This document shows positions 36,162-44,527 of a DNA stretch of 64,000 nucleotides, piece by piece; positions within the stretch are counted from its first letter, which is position 1, and the number at the start of each line of letters is the position of its first letter. Source of the stretch: Streptomyces physcomitrii (lineage in GTDB: Bacteria; Actinomycetota; Actinomycetes; Streptomycetales; Streptomycetaceae); contig NZ_JAAWWP010000006.1 of assembly GCF_012273655.1 (NCBI RefSeq), forward strand, positions 290,749 through 354,748, given 5' to 3'. The notes beneath the pieces are model-generated. The model was given only the letters and a program-made list of their open reading frames with translations. It searched no databases and was not told where the DNA came from. A program made the position numbers and the translations under genes.

Positions 36162-37172
36162 ATGACCGCAAGGCCCCCGTCCCGCCGCCCCGCCTCCTTC
36201 GGGCGGCTCCTTGCCACCCCCGTCCTGGCCACCGGAATGCTCGGGCTGCTCGCCTGGCAGGCGGCGCCCGCGAGCTCCGACCCGGCCTCCGGGGACCGCA
36301 GTTGTGTGCGCTCGGTCCCGGCCGGGGACACCACCGTCGATGTCCCCTTCGAGGGGCGCGCCTACGGTGTCGCCGTGCACGTGCCCGACTCCGGCGGGGA
36401 GCAGCGGCCGCTCGTGGTCAATCTGCACGGCAGCCAGTCGAAGGGCACCTGGCAGCTCGACTACACCGGGATGAGGGCCGCCTCCGACGCCCACGGTTTC
36501 CTGCTCGCCGCTCCCGACGGGGTGATCCCGGCGGGCGACGGCTACGCCTGGAACGTCCCCGGCGTGACCGAGGGCGCACCCCGTGACGACATCCGCTTCC
36601 TCGACCAGGCCGTCGACACGCTCTCCGGCGCGCTGTGCGCCGACCCCGCCCGGATCTACTTCACCGGCTACTCGGGCGGCGGCCGGATGGCCTCGGCCCT
36701 GGCCTGCGAACGCTCCGAGAAGATCGCCGCCGTCGCGCCGGTCGCCGGGCTCCGCGCCGGCAGGCCCGACCCCGCGGACGACTCCCGCCCCGACCCCGCC
36801 TCCTGCGCCCCCGCCCGTGCCGTCCCGGTCATCGCCTTCCACGGCGAACAGGACGGCTCCAACCCGTACTTCGGCGGCGGCACCGGCACCTGGCGCTACT
36901 CGGTGCCCGCCGCCCAGGAGCGCTGGGCCGAGCTGAACGGCTGCACCGGCGAGCCCGCCACCGAGCAGCTCACCGCGCACGTACGCCGTGTCTCCGCCAC
37001 CGAGGGCTGCCGCGACGGGGCCGAGGTCCTGCTGCACGACATCGCCGACGGCGGCCACACCTGGCCGGGCGCCCCGCAGGACAAGCCGGAGAACGGCCAC
37101 ACCAACCGCGAGATCGACGCCGACGAGCTGATGTGGAGCTTCTTCGAGAAGCACCCGCTGCCCGGAGCCTGA
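36162..37172 (+). CDS. Secreted CE1/PHB-depolymerase-type esterase
   Basis: The 336-residue protein has a Sec signal peptide (cleavage near AAPASSDPA) and an alpha/beta-hydrolase fold of the esterase PHB-depolymerase family (LpqC/CE1-like). The nucleophile is in YFTGYSGGGRM (about Ser171) and the catalytic His in DGGHTWPG (about His299). Cysteines at the N-terminus (RSCVRSV) and in ALCADP, ASCAPA and NGCTGE may form disulfides. Placed between a LacI regulator and a mannanase, it may remove acetyl or feruloyl groups from mannan or other hemicellulose. The ATG at 36162 follows TGGAGCG. It is 146 bases before the second GH26 gene and likely in one operon. Confidence 0.87.
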   Translation: MTARPPSRRPASFGRLLATPVLATGMLGLLAWQAAPASSDPASGDRSCVRSVPAGDTTVDVPFEGRAYGVAVHVPDSGGEQRPLVVNLHGSQSKGTWQLDYTGMRAASDAHGFLLAAPDGVIPAGDGYAWNVPGVTEGAPRDDIRFLDQAVDTLSGALCADPARIYFTGYSGGGRMASALACERSEKIAAVAPVAGLRAGRPDPADDSRPDPASCAPARAVPVIAFHGEQDGSNPYFGGGTGTWRYSVPAAQERWAELNGCTGEPATEQLTAHVRRVSATEGCRDGAEVLLHDIADGGHTWPGAPQDKPENGHTNREIDADELMWSFFEKHPLPGA

Positions 37173-37318
37173 GTCCCACCCTGCTCCCGGCCCTGCCCCT
37201 GCCCCGCACCGCCCTCCCGTATCGCGTAGGAGAAAAATCCCCGACGACCCCCGCAACTCCCCCCTCCGCACCATCCGGCAAGGGTCCTGAACACCACCCC
37301 ACGAAGTGAGAAGGTCTC

Positions 37319-38401
37319 ATGAAGGTCGCACTCTCCTCCCGCAAGATCCCCGCCGTACTCGCCGCCCTCGCGCTCTCGGGCGGTGCCTGGCTCACCACCA
37401 CCGCTCCGGGGTCCGCCGCGCCCGCCGGTCCGCCGGTCTCCCCGGCCGGGGCGGCGGCCACCCCCGAGGACGTGGTCGGCTACCTCCAGCAGATCAGCGG
37501 ACAGCAGGTGGTCAGCGGCGTCCACAACAAGGAGCCGCTCGGTTCGCCGACGCAGTACACCGACAAGGCGGAGTCGATCACCGGCAAGCGGGCCGGACTC
37601 TGGGGCGGTGAGGTCGGCTTCACCGCCTCGGACGTCGCCGACCGCCAGCGCATCGTCGACCAGGCGAAGACCGAGTGGGACAAGGGCTCCCTGGTCAGCT
37701 GGACCTGGCACATGTGCCCGCCCACCAAGGCCGAGGACTGCGCCTTCGACGGCGACATCAACGGCTACCGGCTGGACGACGGCCAGTGGGCGGACCTGGT
37801 CGACGACGGCGGTGGGCTCAACACCGTCTTCAAGGAGCGCCTCGACGGACTGGTGCCCTACCTCCAGCAGCTCAAGGACGCCGGCATCCCGCTGCTCTTC
37901 CGCCCCCAGCACGAGATGAACGAGGGCTGGGCCTGGTGGGGCGGCCGGGGCGGCGAGAACGGCAGCCGCAAGCTGTTCCGGATCACCCACGACTACCTGG
38001 AGTCCAAGGGGCTCGACAACATCGTCTGGGTGTGGAACGTCAAGGACCCGCAGGGCCAGGCCGGTTCGGTCGGTGACTACTACCCCGGCGACGACTATGT
38101 GGACGTCGTCTCCCTCGACCCCTGGAACAGCTCCTGGCCGACCGACGACTGGTACCAGGCGATGAAGAACGTGGCCCCGGGCAAGCCGCTCTCGCTGGCC
38201 GAGGTCGGCAGGATCCCGAGCCCCGGTCAGCTCGCCTCCCAGCCGGAGTGGACCTGGTTCATGGTCTGGGCCGAGTACCTGGACCAGAACTCCGGTGAGG
38301 AACTGCGCACCACCTTCAACGACGGCCGCACCCTCAACCAGGGCGGGCTCCAGCTGCCCGGCCTCGGTGTCCGCACCACCGCCGGGAAGTCCGGGGAGTA
38401 G
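37319..38401 (+). CDS. Secreted GH26 beta-mannanase (copy 2)
   Basis: This 360-residue mannanase has a Sec signal peptide ending near APGSAAPAG and one GH26 domain. The acid/base is in FRPQHEMNEGWAWWGG (about Glu199) and the nucleophile in SLAEVGRI (about Glu295). It shares long blocks with the copy at 30600-31691 (ENGS-LFR-T-DYLES, DNIVWVWNVKD, PTDDWY, SQPEW), so the two are paralogues. Differences lie mainly in substrate-side loops and the C-terminus, so different product profiles are possible. The ATG at 37319 follows GAGAAGG. Confidence 0.93.
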   Translation: MKVALSSRKIPAVLAALALSGGAWLTTTAPGSAAPAGPPVSPAGAAATPEDVVGYLQQISGQQVVSGVHNKEPLGSPTQYTDKAESITGKRAGLWGGEVGFTASDVADRQRIVDQAKTEWDKGSLVSWTWHMCPPTKAEDCAFDGDINGYRLDDGQWADLVDDGGGLNTVFKERLDGLVPYLQQLKDAGIPLLFRPQHEMNEGWAWWGGRGGENGSRKLFRITHDYLESKGLDNIVWVWNVKDPQGQAGSVGDYYPGDDYVDVVSLDPWNSSWPTDDWYQAMKNVAPGKPLSLAEVGRIPSPGQLASQPEWTWFMVWAEYLDQNSGEELRTTFNDGRTLNQGGLQLPGLGVRTTAGKSGE

Positions 38402-38504
38402 CCGAGCAACGGCGAGCGGTGGCCAACTCCCGCGGCGGCGGCCCCGGTTCCGGCCGGGCCCGCTGCCCTGGGACGCCGCGCCGCCGATGCGGACCGCCGC
38501 CGGT

Positions 38505-39800
38505 TCAGACGCGGTAGCGGCGCAGCGCGGGCATCGCCGCGGCGAGGACCAGCGTCAGCAGGACGACCAGGACGCCGCCGCCCGCGACCGCCGTACGGGG
38601 GCCGAAGGCGGAACCCGCGGTGCCGTGCAGCACATCCGCGAGCCGGGGGCCGCCGGCCACCACGACCGTGAAGACGCCCTGCATCCGGCCGCGCATCTCG
38701 TCGGTGGCCGCGGACAGCAGGATCGCCCCGCGGAAGACCATCGAGACCATGTCGGCGACCCCGGCCAGGGCGAGGAAGGCCACCGCCGGCCACAGACTGC
38801 CGCTCAGCCCGAAGCCGGTGACGGCCAGGCCCCAGGCGACCACCGAGCCGATCACCATCCAGCCGTGCCGCCGGGCCCGGGAGAACGTCCCGGAGAACAG
38901 CCCGCCGAGGACCGCGCCGATGGGTATCGCCGCGAACAGCAGCCCCAGCGCGAGGCCTTCGCCGTAGGGGGCGTAGGTCTCGGCGGCGAGCTGCGGGAAC
39001 AGGGCCCGGGGCATGCCGAGGACCATGGCGACGATGTCGGCGAGGAAGGAGAGCAGCAGCACGGCGTGCCCGGAGATGTACCGGAAACCGGCGGCTATCT
39101 CGCGCAGGCCCGCGCGCCGCTTGCTCGCCCCGAGCGGTGGCAGGGCGGGCAGCCGGTGGACCGCCCAGACCGTGGCGCACAGGGCCAGGGCGTCCAGGAG
39201 GTACAGCTCGGGCAGGCCGACGACGGGTATCAGCACCCCGGCGAGCAGCGGTCCGATGACCTGGCCGGTCTGCATGACCGTGGAGCCCAGCGCGTTGGCG
39301 GCGGGCAGCTCGTCCTCGGGGACGAGCCGGGCGATGGAGGCGCTGCGGGCGGGGGCGTTGAGCCCCCAGAAGGCCTGCTGCACCGCGAGCAGCAGCATCA
39401 GCACACTCACCGAACCGAGGCCGGTGACGGCCTGGATCCAGAAGAGCAGCGAGGTCACCGCGATACCGGTGTTGGTGATCAGCAGCAGCGTACGGCGGTC
39501 CATGCTGTCGGCGATCGCCCCGCCCCACAGCGCGAAGACGATCAGCGGCAGCAGCCCGGCCATGCTCGCGGCGCCGACCCAGGCGGAGGAGCCGGTGATG
39601 TCGTAGATCTGCTTGGGCACGGCGACCGCGGTGAGCTGGCTGCCGACCGCGGTGACGATGGTGGAGGCCCACAGCCGCCGGTACGCGGGGCGCCGCAGGG
39701 GCCGGGTGTCCATGGCCCAGCGGCGCCAGCCCCGCCCTGGGGGAGCCGCGGGCGCGGGCTGCTCCGACTGCGGCTCGGCGCTGTTCTTGCTGGTGTCCAC
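38505..39800 (-). CDS. MFS transporter (EntS-like exporter)
   Basis: The 431-residue membrane protein has about 12 predicted helices and the MFS loop motif GGAIADSMDRRTLLL after helix 2. It resembles the EntS/macrolide-efflux branch (NAPARSASIARLVPEDELPAANAL). The cargo is unknown. It probably exports a small molecule and has no evident link to sugar use. The GTG at 39800 is the likely start. It converges with the GH26 copy 2 gene and is divergent to nothing in the mannan locus. Confidence 0.88.
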   Translation of the reverse strand: MDTSKNSAEPQSEQPAPAAPPGRGWRRWAMDTRPLRRPAYRRLWASTIVTAVGSQLTAVAVPKQIYDITGSSAWVGAASMAGLLPLIVFALWGGAIADSMDRRTLLLITNTGIAVTSLLFWIQAVTGLGSVSVLMLLLAVQQAFWGLNAPARSASIARLVPEDELPAANALGSTVMQTGQVIGPLLAGVLIPVVGLPELYLLDALALCATVWAVHRLPALPPLGASKRRAGLREIAAGFRYISGHAVLLLSFLADIVAMVLGMPRALFPQLAAETYAPYGEGLALGLLFAAIPIGAVLGGLFSGTFSRARRHGWMVIGSVVAWGLAVTGFGLSGSLWPAVAFLALAGVADMVSMVFRGAILLSAATDEMRGRMQGVFTVVVAGGPRLADVLHGTAGSAFGPRTAVAGGGVLVVLLTLVLAAAMPALRRYRV

Positions 39801-39877
39801 GACCGTCCCGGTGGGTGCGCTCCTCTTTCTGACCGGGGTTCACTATGGCAGCAGGCACTGACAGGGCCTTCGGCGCC

Positions 39878-40669
39878 TCAGTCCGCGGGGGTGCCGATCA
39901 GCAGGCGGGTGAGGTGGCGGGTGCCGGCCTCCTGGATGCCGGGGCTGCGGTAGAGGCCGGTCTTGAGGTAGCTCGACAGGCCCGGATAGAGGGTGCCGGC
40001 GCCTTCCGGGAAGACGCCCGAGAGGGTCTGCTCGCCGTTGTACCAGGCGTCGATGGCCGATTTCGCCGGGTCCTCGGAGAAGGTGATCCGGACCGCGATG
40101 TCCACCGGCTGCCCGGTGACGGCGGGACCGATCTCGTGGTGCCAGCCCCCGCTGTCGCCGTCCAGGAGGTACTGGCCGCCCCCGATCTTGATCTCGCAGG
40201 GAGGCGAGCCGGTGCCCTCGTTCTTGAACTGGAGGACCACCTGCCAGTCGTCCGTGTCCACCGGGAAGCCCTCCTCCAGGAAGTCGGTGAACCGTACGAC
40301 GAGGGTCTGCCCCTCGGTGATCTGCTGGGCCGCGTCGGGCTGCGACTCGTTGCGCTGCTGACCGCCCTCCAGACGGAAGCGGCCGCTGCTGCCCTCCCCG
40401 GTGGGGGAGTCGACCACGGCCGGCCGCGCCACCTCGCCCTGGGGCTCGTCGTTCCAGGGGGTGTCCAGCCAGCCCTCCCAGCCGTTCGAGAAGTCGGTCG
40501 ACCACTGGACGTCGAAGGGCGGCACCTCGTCCAACGGCGCCGCCCGCCCCGGATCCCGCGCACCCGCGACGGCGACCTCGCCCCCGAGCGCCGCCGCGGG
40601 CACGGCGAGCGCGGAGAGCAGCGAGTACCGCAGGATCCGGCGGCGTGAGAAGGACTGAGGGTGCGTCAT
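39878..40669 (-). CDS. Secreted heparin-lyase-I-like polysaccharide lyase
   Basis: The 263-residue protein has a twin-arginine-type signal (SRRRILRYSLLSALAV) and a beta-jelly-roll domain resembling the heparin lyase I / PL20-like family. Visible segments are RFRLEGGQQRNES, WQVVLQFKNEGTG, a tryptophan-rich strand GGWHHEIGPAV and the family-typical end YLKTGLYRSPG. Such enzymes cleave uronic-acid polysaccharides by beta-elimination. The substrate, for example glucuronan, is not predictable here. The ATG at 40669 follows GGGAGAG. Confidence 0.75.
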   Translation of the reverse strand: MTHPQSFSRRRILRYSLLSALAVPAAALGGEVAVAGARDPGRAAPLDEVPPFDVQWSTDFSNGWEGWLDTPWNDEPQGEVARPAVVDSPTGEGSSGRFRLEGGQQRNESQPDAAQQITEGQTLVVRFTDFLEEGFPVDTDDWQVVLQFKNEGTGSPPCEIKIGGGQYLLDGDSGGWHHEIGPAVTGQPVDIAVRITFSEDPAKSAIDAWYNGEQTLSGVFPEGAGTLYPGLSSYLKTGLYRSPGIQEAGTRHLTRLLIGTPAD

Positions 40670-40837
40670 CTCTCTCCCTTCGGTCGTGCCCGGCCCGGGC
40701 GCTCCGGGCCGGTTCGTCTGGCACTTGCGCGACGCCACCGGGTCCCGCCGGGTGGGGACCCGTACGTGGCGTTCTTCTCCGGGGTCCGGGGCGGGCGCCC
40801 GCGATCGAGTCGGCGGGCGCCCGCCCCGGAGTCCCGG

Positions 40838-43336
40838 CTACTTCAGGCTCAGCGCCTCGTACCGCGCCGCCGACCAGGCCGGGGCGCCCTCGGCCGGGGT
40901 CAGGGTGACCTCGACGCTGTCCTTGCCCGCGGTGACCGAGGCGGGCAGCTGGTAGACGTCCTCCAGCCAGCGGCGTTCGCCGTTGCCGAGCGGCTGCGAC
41001 CAGTCCGCGAGGCGTACGCCGTCCACGCTGACCGCGACCCGCTGCCCCGCCTCCCTCTGGTCCGCGAGGCGCCGCAGGCGGACCCCGTCGTTCCCGGAGT
41101 CGACGGCCAGCGAGAAGGTGACGGCCGCCCTGGCCGCCCGGGTGTCGGCCGTCAGCCGCGGGGCGCCCGTCCGGTCGCCCTCGAAGCGGGAGTCGAGCGG
41201 GGTCACCGCGCCCGGGTCCGCCGAGGTGTAGCCGTGCTGCCGCTCGCTCTGCTCGTCGCCCAGGACGAGGGTGTCGGTGGTTTCGGCGCCCTTCCCGGCC
41301 CGGCCGTACCAGTAGGCGGTGGAGGAGTAGTCGGCCTGCTGGTCGTTGGTGGGCCCGTGCTCGATGCCGAAGTCGAGCCCCGTGGTGAAGGGCACCGCGT
41401 CGGCGATAAGCAGCCGGTAGGCGCCGGTGCAGTCGCGCTCGGCCGGGCAGCCGGTGGCCGGGGTGAGATGGGCCGGGTTGCCGTTGAACGGGGCGGAGTA
41501 GGCACCGCGGTTGAAGTACCAGCCGCTCTGGTAGAAGTCCTCGCTGCCGGTGCCGTGGATCTCCGGGGTGCGGGAGCCGTCGGCGTAGGAACGCTCGTCC
41601 CCTTCGAGGAAGTTGCGGTTCAGGGCGCCGGTCATGGTGTGGCTGACGCCGGTGAACTTGCCCTCGCCCTCGGCGCCGAGGAAGGACCAGTCCTTGCCGG
41701 GGGTGGTCGGCCCGGCGTGCGAGGAGGTGCGGAAGTGGCCCTCGGTTCCGGCCGCGATCGCCGCCGCGTGCTCCTTCGAGGGGGCGGCGGTGATCTCGGC
41801 GGTGCCCTCGGTCACCGCGGTGTCGCTGCCGTTGTAGAGCTGGACCTCGGCGTTCTCCGCGTACGGCATCGCCCACCAGGAGCTGAAGGCGGAGCGGGGC
41901 GCGTCGATGCCGGACATCAGGGAGTCGACCGGGGCGACCGCGTGGCCGGAGCCGAAGAACTCGCCGAGCGGGGAGTCCACGGTCCGCTCCCCGTCGAAGC
42001 TGATCCGCAGCCGCAGGCCCGTGAGCAGCTTGCGGGCCGCGGCGAGCTTCGCGCGCTGCGCCTCGTCGAGGGCGTGGTCGTAGGTGCGCACGCCCTCCCA
42101 GGTCTGGCCGGTGATCCGGTAGCCGTGGGCGGACTCGTCCGCCGGGTCGCCGACGTCGACGGTGTCGCTGAGCCGGTGGCCGCCGCCCACGGCGCTCTCG
42201 GCGCGGTAGCGGAACTCGTTGACGTCGAGGTCGGAGGAGACGAAGGCGTTCTCCACCGTGATCCGGGACTTGCCCGCGGTGAGGGCGGCGGGCAGGTCGA
42301 GCGACTGCTCGGCCCACAGCCCGGCGCCCTGCGCCCCGCTCGGGCCCCACTGCCCGGCGGGCTGCCCGTCCACGGTGACCGAGGCGGTCTGCCGGCCGAT
42401 CATCGGGTCGTAGCGGCGGCTCAGCCGGACGCCCTGGTTCGCCGGGTCGACCTTGACGGTGAAGGTGCTGGAGCCGTCCTTGCCGAAGGCCCGGCCCTCG
42501 TCGGTCTCCGATCCCGCCTGCACGTACGGGGCCTGAGGGAGCGTCAGCTTCAGCGCGGAGAGCAGTCCGGGGGTGTCCGAGGCGGCCAGTGTCTGGCTGG
42601 CGCCGGGGGCGAGGTCCAGTTGCGAGCTGGTGGTCTTCGCGCCGGGCTGGGCGGGCTTGGGATCCGCGCTGCCCGCGGCCTTCAGCGTGTCGACGACGTC
42701 CTGAGCCGGGTCGGCGGGGTCGAAGGTCGTGATGCCCTCGGCGTCGTCGAAGGTGCGGTACGAGACATGGTGGAAGAGCGGGTTGTGCTCGGTGGTGATC
42801 CGCATGGACTCGCGGAAGGGCATCGGCACTTCGATGTAGACGCCGCCGGAGGTCTGGTCGGCGTCGGCCACGAGCGGGTGGACGAAGGGGGCGCCGAGCT
42901 TGCCGTCGACCACGTCCTGCAGCGGGGCGTCGACGACCTCCTCGCCGTCCAGCTCGATCGTGATCCGCCCGGTCCTGCGCACATCACCCTCGTCGCGGGT
43001 GAACCAGATGGCGCCGACCTCGCCCGCGCCGGAGCGCTCGGCGATCACACAGCCCGCCGCGCTCTGACGGAGGCAGGCGTAGCGGCCGTCGAAGCCGTCC
43101 TCGTTGCCGCCGGTGCGGTCGAAGCTGGAGAACTGGGCGGTACGCGCACCGCCGCTCAGCTCGGGCATCCGGTCCAGGCGGCGGTAGGTGTCCCAGCCGA
43201 CCGGTCCCTTGTCCGCCGCCTTCGGTGCCGACCCGCTCCCGGCGGCCTCGGCGCCCGGCACCTGCGCGGCGCCGAGGAACAGCGCGGCCGCCAGGGCCGA
43301 GGCCGCCGCTGTGCCCAACCTGCCTCTTCGACGCAT
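40838..43336 (-). CDS. Secreted GH172-family (DUF2961) protein
   Basis: The 832-residue protein has a Sec signal peptide (LFLGAAQVPGAEA) and the DUF2961/GH172 core. The core includes AQFSSFDRTGGNEDGFDGRY (key residues SFD-TGGN-D-F), GEVGAIWFTRDEGDVR, MPFRESMRI and the signature HGTGSEDFYQSGWYFNRGAYSAPFNG. It continues with jelly-roll repeats, including two related blocks on ethanolamine-like beta sandwiches (near 380-470 and at the C-terminus: SVDGVRLADWSQPLGNGERRW). Known GH172 members act on difructose anhydrides or on D-arabinofuranosides. It is preceded by a strong promoter with an ATCGAT palindrome at the start site. It has no adjacent regulator. Confidence 0.85.
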   Translation of the reverse strand: MRRRGRLGTAAASALAAALFLGAAQVPGAEAAGSGSAPKAADKGPVGWDTYRRLDRMPELSGGARTAQFSSFDRTGGNEDGFDGRYACLRQSAAGCVIAERSGAGEVGAIWFTRDEGDVRRTGRITIELDGEEVVDAPLQDVVDGKLGAPFVHPLVADADQTSGGVYIEVPMPFRESMRITTEHNPLFHHVSYRTFDDAEGITTFDPADPAQDVVDTLKAAGSADPKPAQPGAKTTSSQLDLAPGASQTLAASDTPGLLSALKLTLPQAPYVQAGSETDEGRAFGKDGSSTFTVKVDPANQGVRLSRRYDPMIGRQTASVTVDGQPAGQWGPSGAQGAGLWAEQSLDLPAALTAGKSRITVENAFVSSDLDVNEFRYRAESAVGGGHRLSDTVDVGDPADESAHGYRITGQTWEGVRTYDHALDEAQRAKLAAARKLLTGLRLRISFDGERTVDSPLGEFFGSGHAVAPVDSLMSGIDAPRSAFSSWWAMPYAENAEVQLYNGSDTAVTEGTAEITAAPSKEHAAAIAAGTEGHFRTSSHAGPTTPGKDWSFLGAEGEGKFTGVSHTMTGALNRNFLEGDERSYADGSRTPEIHGTGSEDFYQSGWYFNRGAYSAPFNGNPAHLTPATGCPAERDCTGAYRLLIADAVPFTTGLDFGIEHGPTNDQQADYSSTAYWYGRAGKGAETTDTLVLGDEQSERQHGYTSADPGAVTPLDSRFEGDRTGAPRLTADTRAARAAVTFSLAVDSGNDGVRLRRLADQREAGQRVAVSVDGVRLADWSQPLGNGERRWLEDVYQLPASVTAGKDSVEVTLTPAEGAPAWSAARYEALSLK

Positions 43337-43361
43337 CACGCGTCCCTCCCTCAACCCTCTT

Positions 43362-43377
43362 CTGATATCGATTTCAG
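43362..43377. promoter_or_regulatory. ATCGAT-centred operator at the GH172 promoter
   Basis: CTGATATCGATTTCAG is a palindrome with seven of eight symmetric positions. It starts two bases downstream of the -10 box, so a bound repressor would cover the transcription start. It is closely related to the site at 46574-46589. Confidence 0.7.
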
Positions 43378-43379
43378 GC

Positions 43380-43408
43380 AAGTTAGGGCCGACTGGCATG
43401 CGCGTCAA
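43380..43408 (-). promoter_or_regulatory. Promoter of the GH172 gene
   Basis: Minus-strand TTGACG (43408-43403), 17-base spacer and TAACTT (43385-43380) match the housekeeping consensus. Confidence 0.78.
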
Positions 43409-43653
43409 TGGGTTCCACCAAGGCGACTGAGGGCAATCAGGTCGGACAACGGGGGCCGTCGTGTAATCGTTTTCGACGCGACGCGGGCGGACAATCCACG
43501 CAGTCGCGCCGAAGCCCCAGGCCCGCGCGGTGCCCGCGACCCGCCCCGGCCGTGTCACCGGCCCACCGGAGCCGGATGCCGTTACCTTCTCCGTGGCCGG
43601 AAGCAGCGCACCGGCCCGCGCCGCCCACCGGGACCCTGCTGAGGAGTTCGTCC

Positions 43654-44325
43654 GTGGACCACTGGCTCTCCGAACGCCGCCGGGCGGCGGTCGGCGGTCT
43701 CCTCGCGGCCGGTGCGGCGGCGCTCCTCCTCGTCCTCGACGACGGGACGACGCAGCTCTCGGCGGCCGACGTCGGCGTCCTGGTGACCTTCACCTATCTC
43801 GTCGGCTATCTCGCCCTCACCCTGGCCGCGTTCCTGGGCGCCTCCCCGGCCCGGATCCGCGCCTGGGCCCACCGTACGAAGCGGGGCACCACGCTCCAGC
43901 GCTACCTCCTCGGCACGGCGCCCGGGCCAGGGGTGTCGCTCTTCATCGCGGAGGCCGCCCTGGTAGCCGCGGTGCTGTGGCTCCCCGGTCACCTCGGCTC
44001 CGCACTCCCGGCGCCGCCCCGCGCGGTGCTCGCACTGGCCCTGGTCGCCGTCGCCTGGGTCTGCGTGGCGGTCTCCTTCGCGGTCGCCTTCCACGCCGAC
44101 AACCTCATGGCGGGGGAGCGGGCGCTCGACTTCCCCGGCGAGGGCCCCGCGGTCTGGGCCGACTAAGTCTACTTCGCCCTGTCGGTGATGACGACCTTCG
44201 GTACCACCGACGTGACCGTGACCACCCGCGAGATGCGGCGCACCGTGGCGGCCAACGCCGTCATCGCCTTCGTCTTCAACACCGTGACGGTGGCGAGCCT
44301 GGTGTCCGCGTTGGGCGGGGCGTAG
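43654..44325 (+). pseudogene. DUF1345 membrane protein gene with in-frame stop
   Basis: The frame from GTG 43654 encodes about four membrane segments and reaches GEGPAVWAD before TAA at 44164-44166. In the same frame it continues [18 protein letters not shown] and a final hydrophobic helix to TAG at 44323. The intact DUF1345 gene at 12649 has [20 protein letters not shown] at this point. The stop therefore replaces one aromatic residue inside the most conserved motif. A single TAC-to-TAA change would explain it. The codon pattern on both sides is normal, so the event looks recent, or it is a sequencing error. A 170-residue product lacking the last helix could still be made. Confidence 0.8.
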
Positions 44326-44466
44326 CCGTCGGACGAAGGAACACCGGGCCGGGTGGCCCGCCCCTCACCCCGTCATCCGCGCCCCCACCTCCTCGGCGCG
44401 GGAATTCAAGTCCGGTACGTGGGCGTGGAGTTGCTCCGGGCCGAATCCGGTCGAGGCGGGGCGGGA

Positions 44467-44500
44467 AGGGGCAGCGAGGGGAACGGCTCGTGCTGCCCCT
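44467..44500. terminator. Terminator of the GH43/GH32-like gene
   Basis: AGGGGCAGC (44467-44475) pairs perfectly with GCTGCCCCT (44492-44500), with inner GAG/CTC pairing. It lies just after the minus-strand stop at 44528. Confidence 0.65.
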
Positions 44501-44527
44501 CCCCACCGCCGAGCGTCCCCCGCCCCG

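Larger units (their letters stand above)
43337..43653. other. Divergent regulatory region between GH172 gene and DUF1345 pseudogene
   Basis: These 317 bases carry the GH172 promoter and operator (43362-43408). Further upstream TGTAATCGTTTTCGA at 43462-43476 resembles the AAAACGTTTAA site at 27149 when read on the other strand. The right half shows no clear element. Confidence 0.55.

Noticed and set aside
38402..38504. Rho-independent terminator between GH26 copy 2 and the MFS gene
   Set aside because: There is GC-rich pairing potential near 38440-38465, but no long perfect stem like those at 30566 or 49627.
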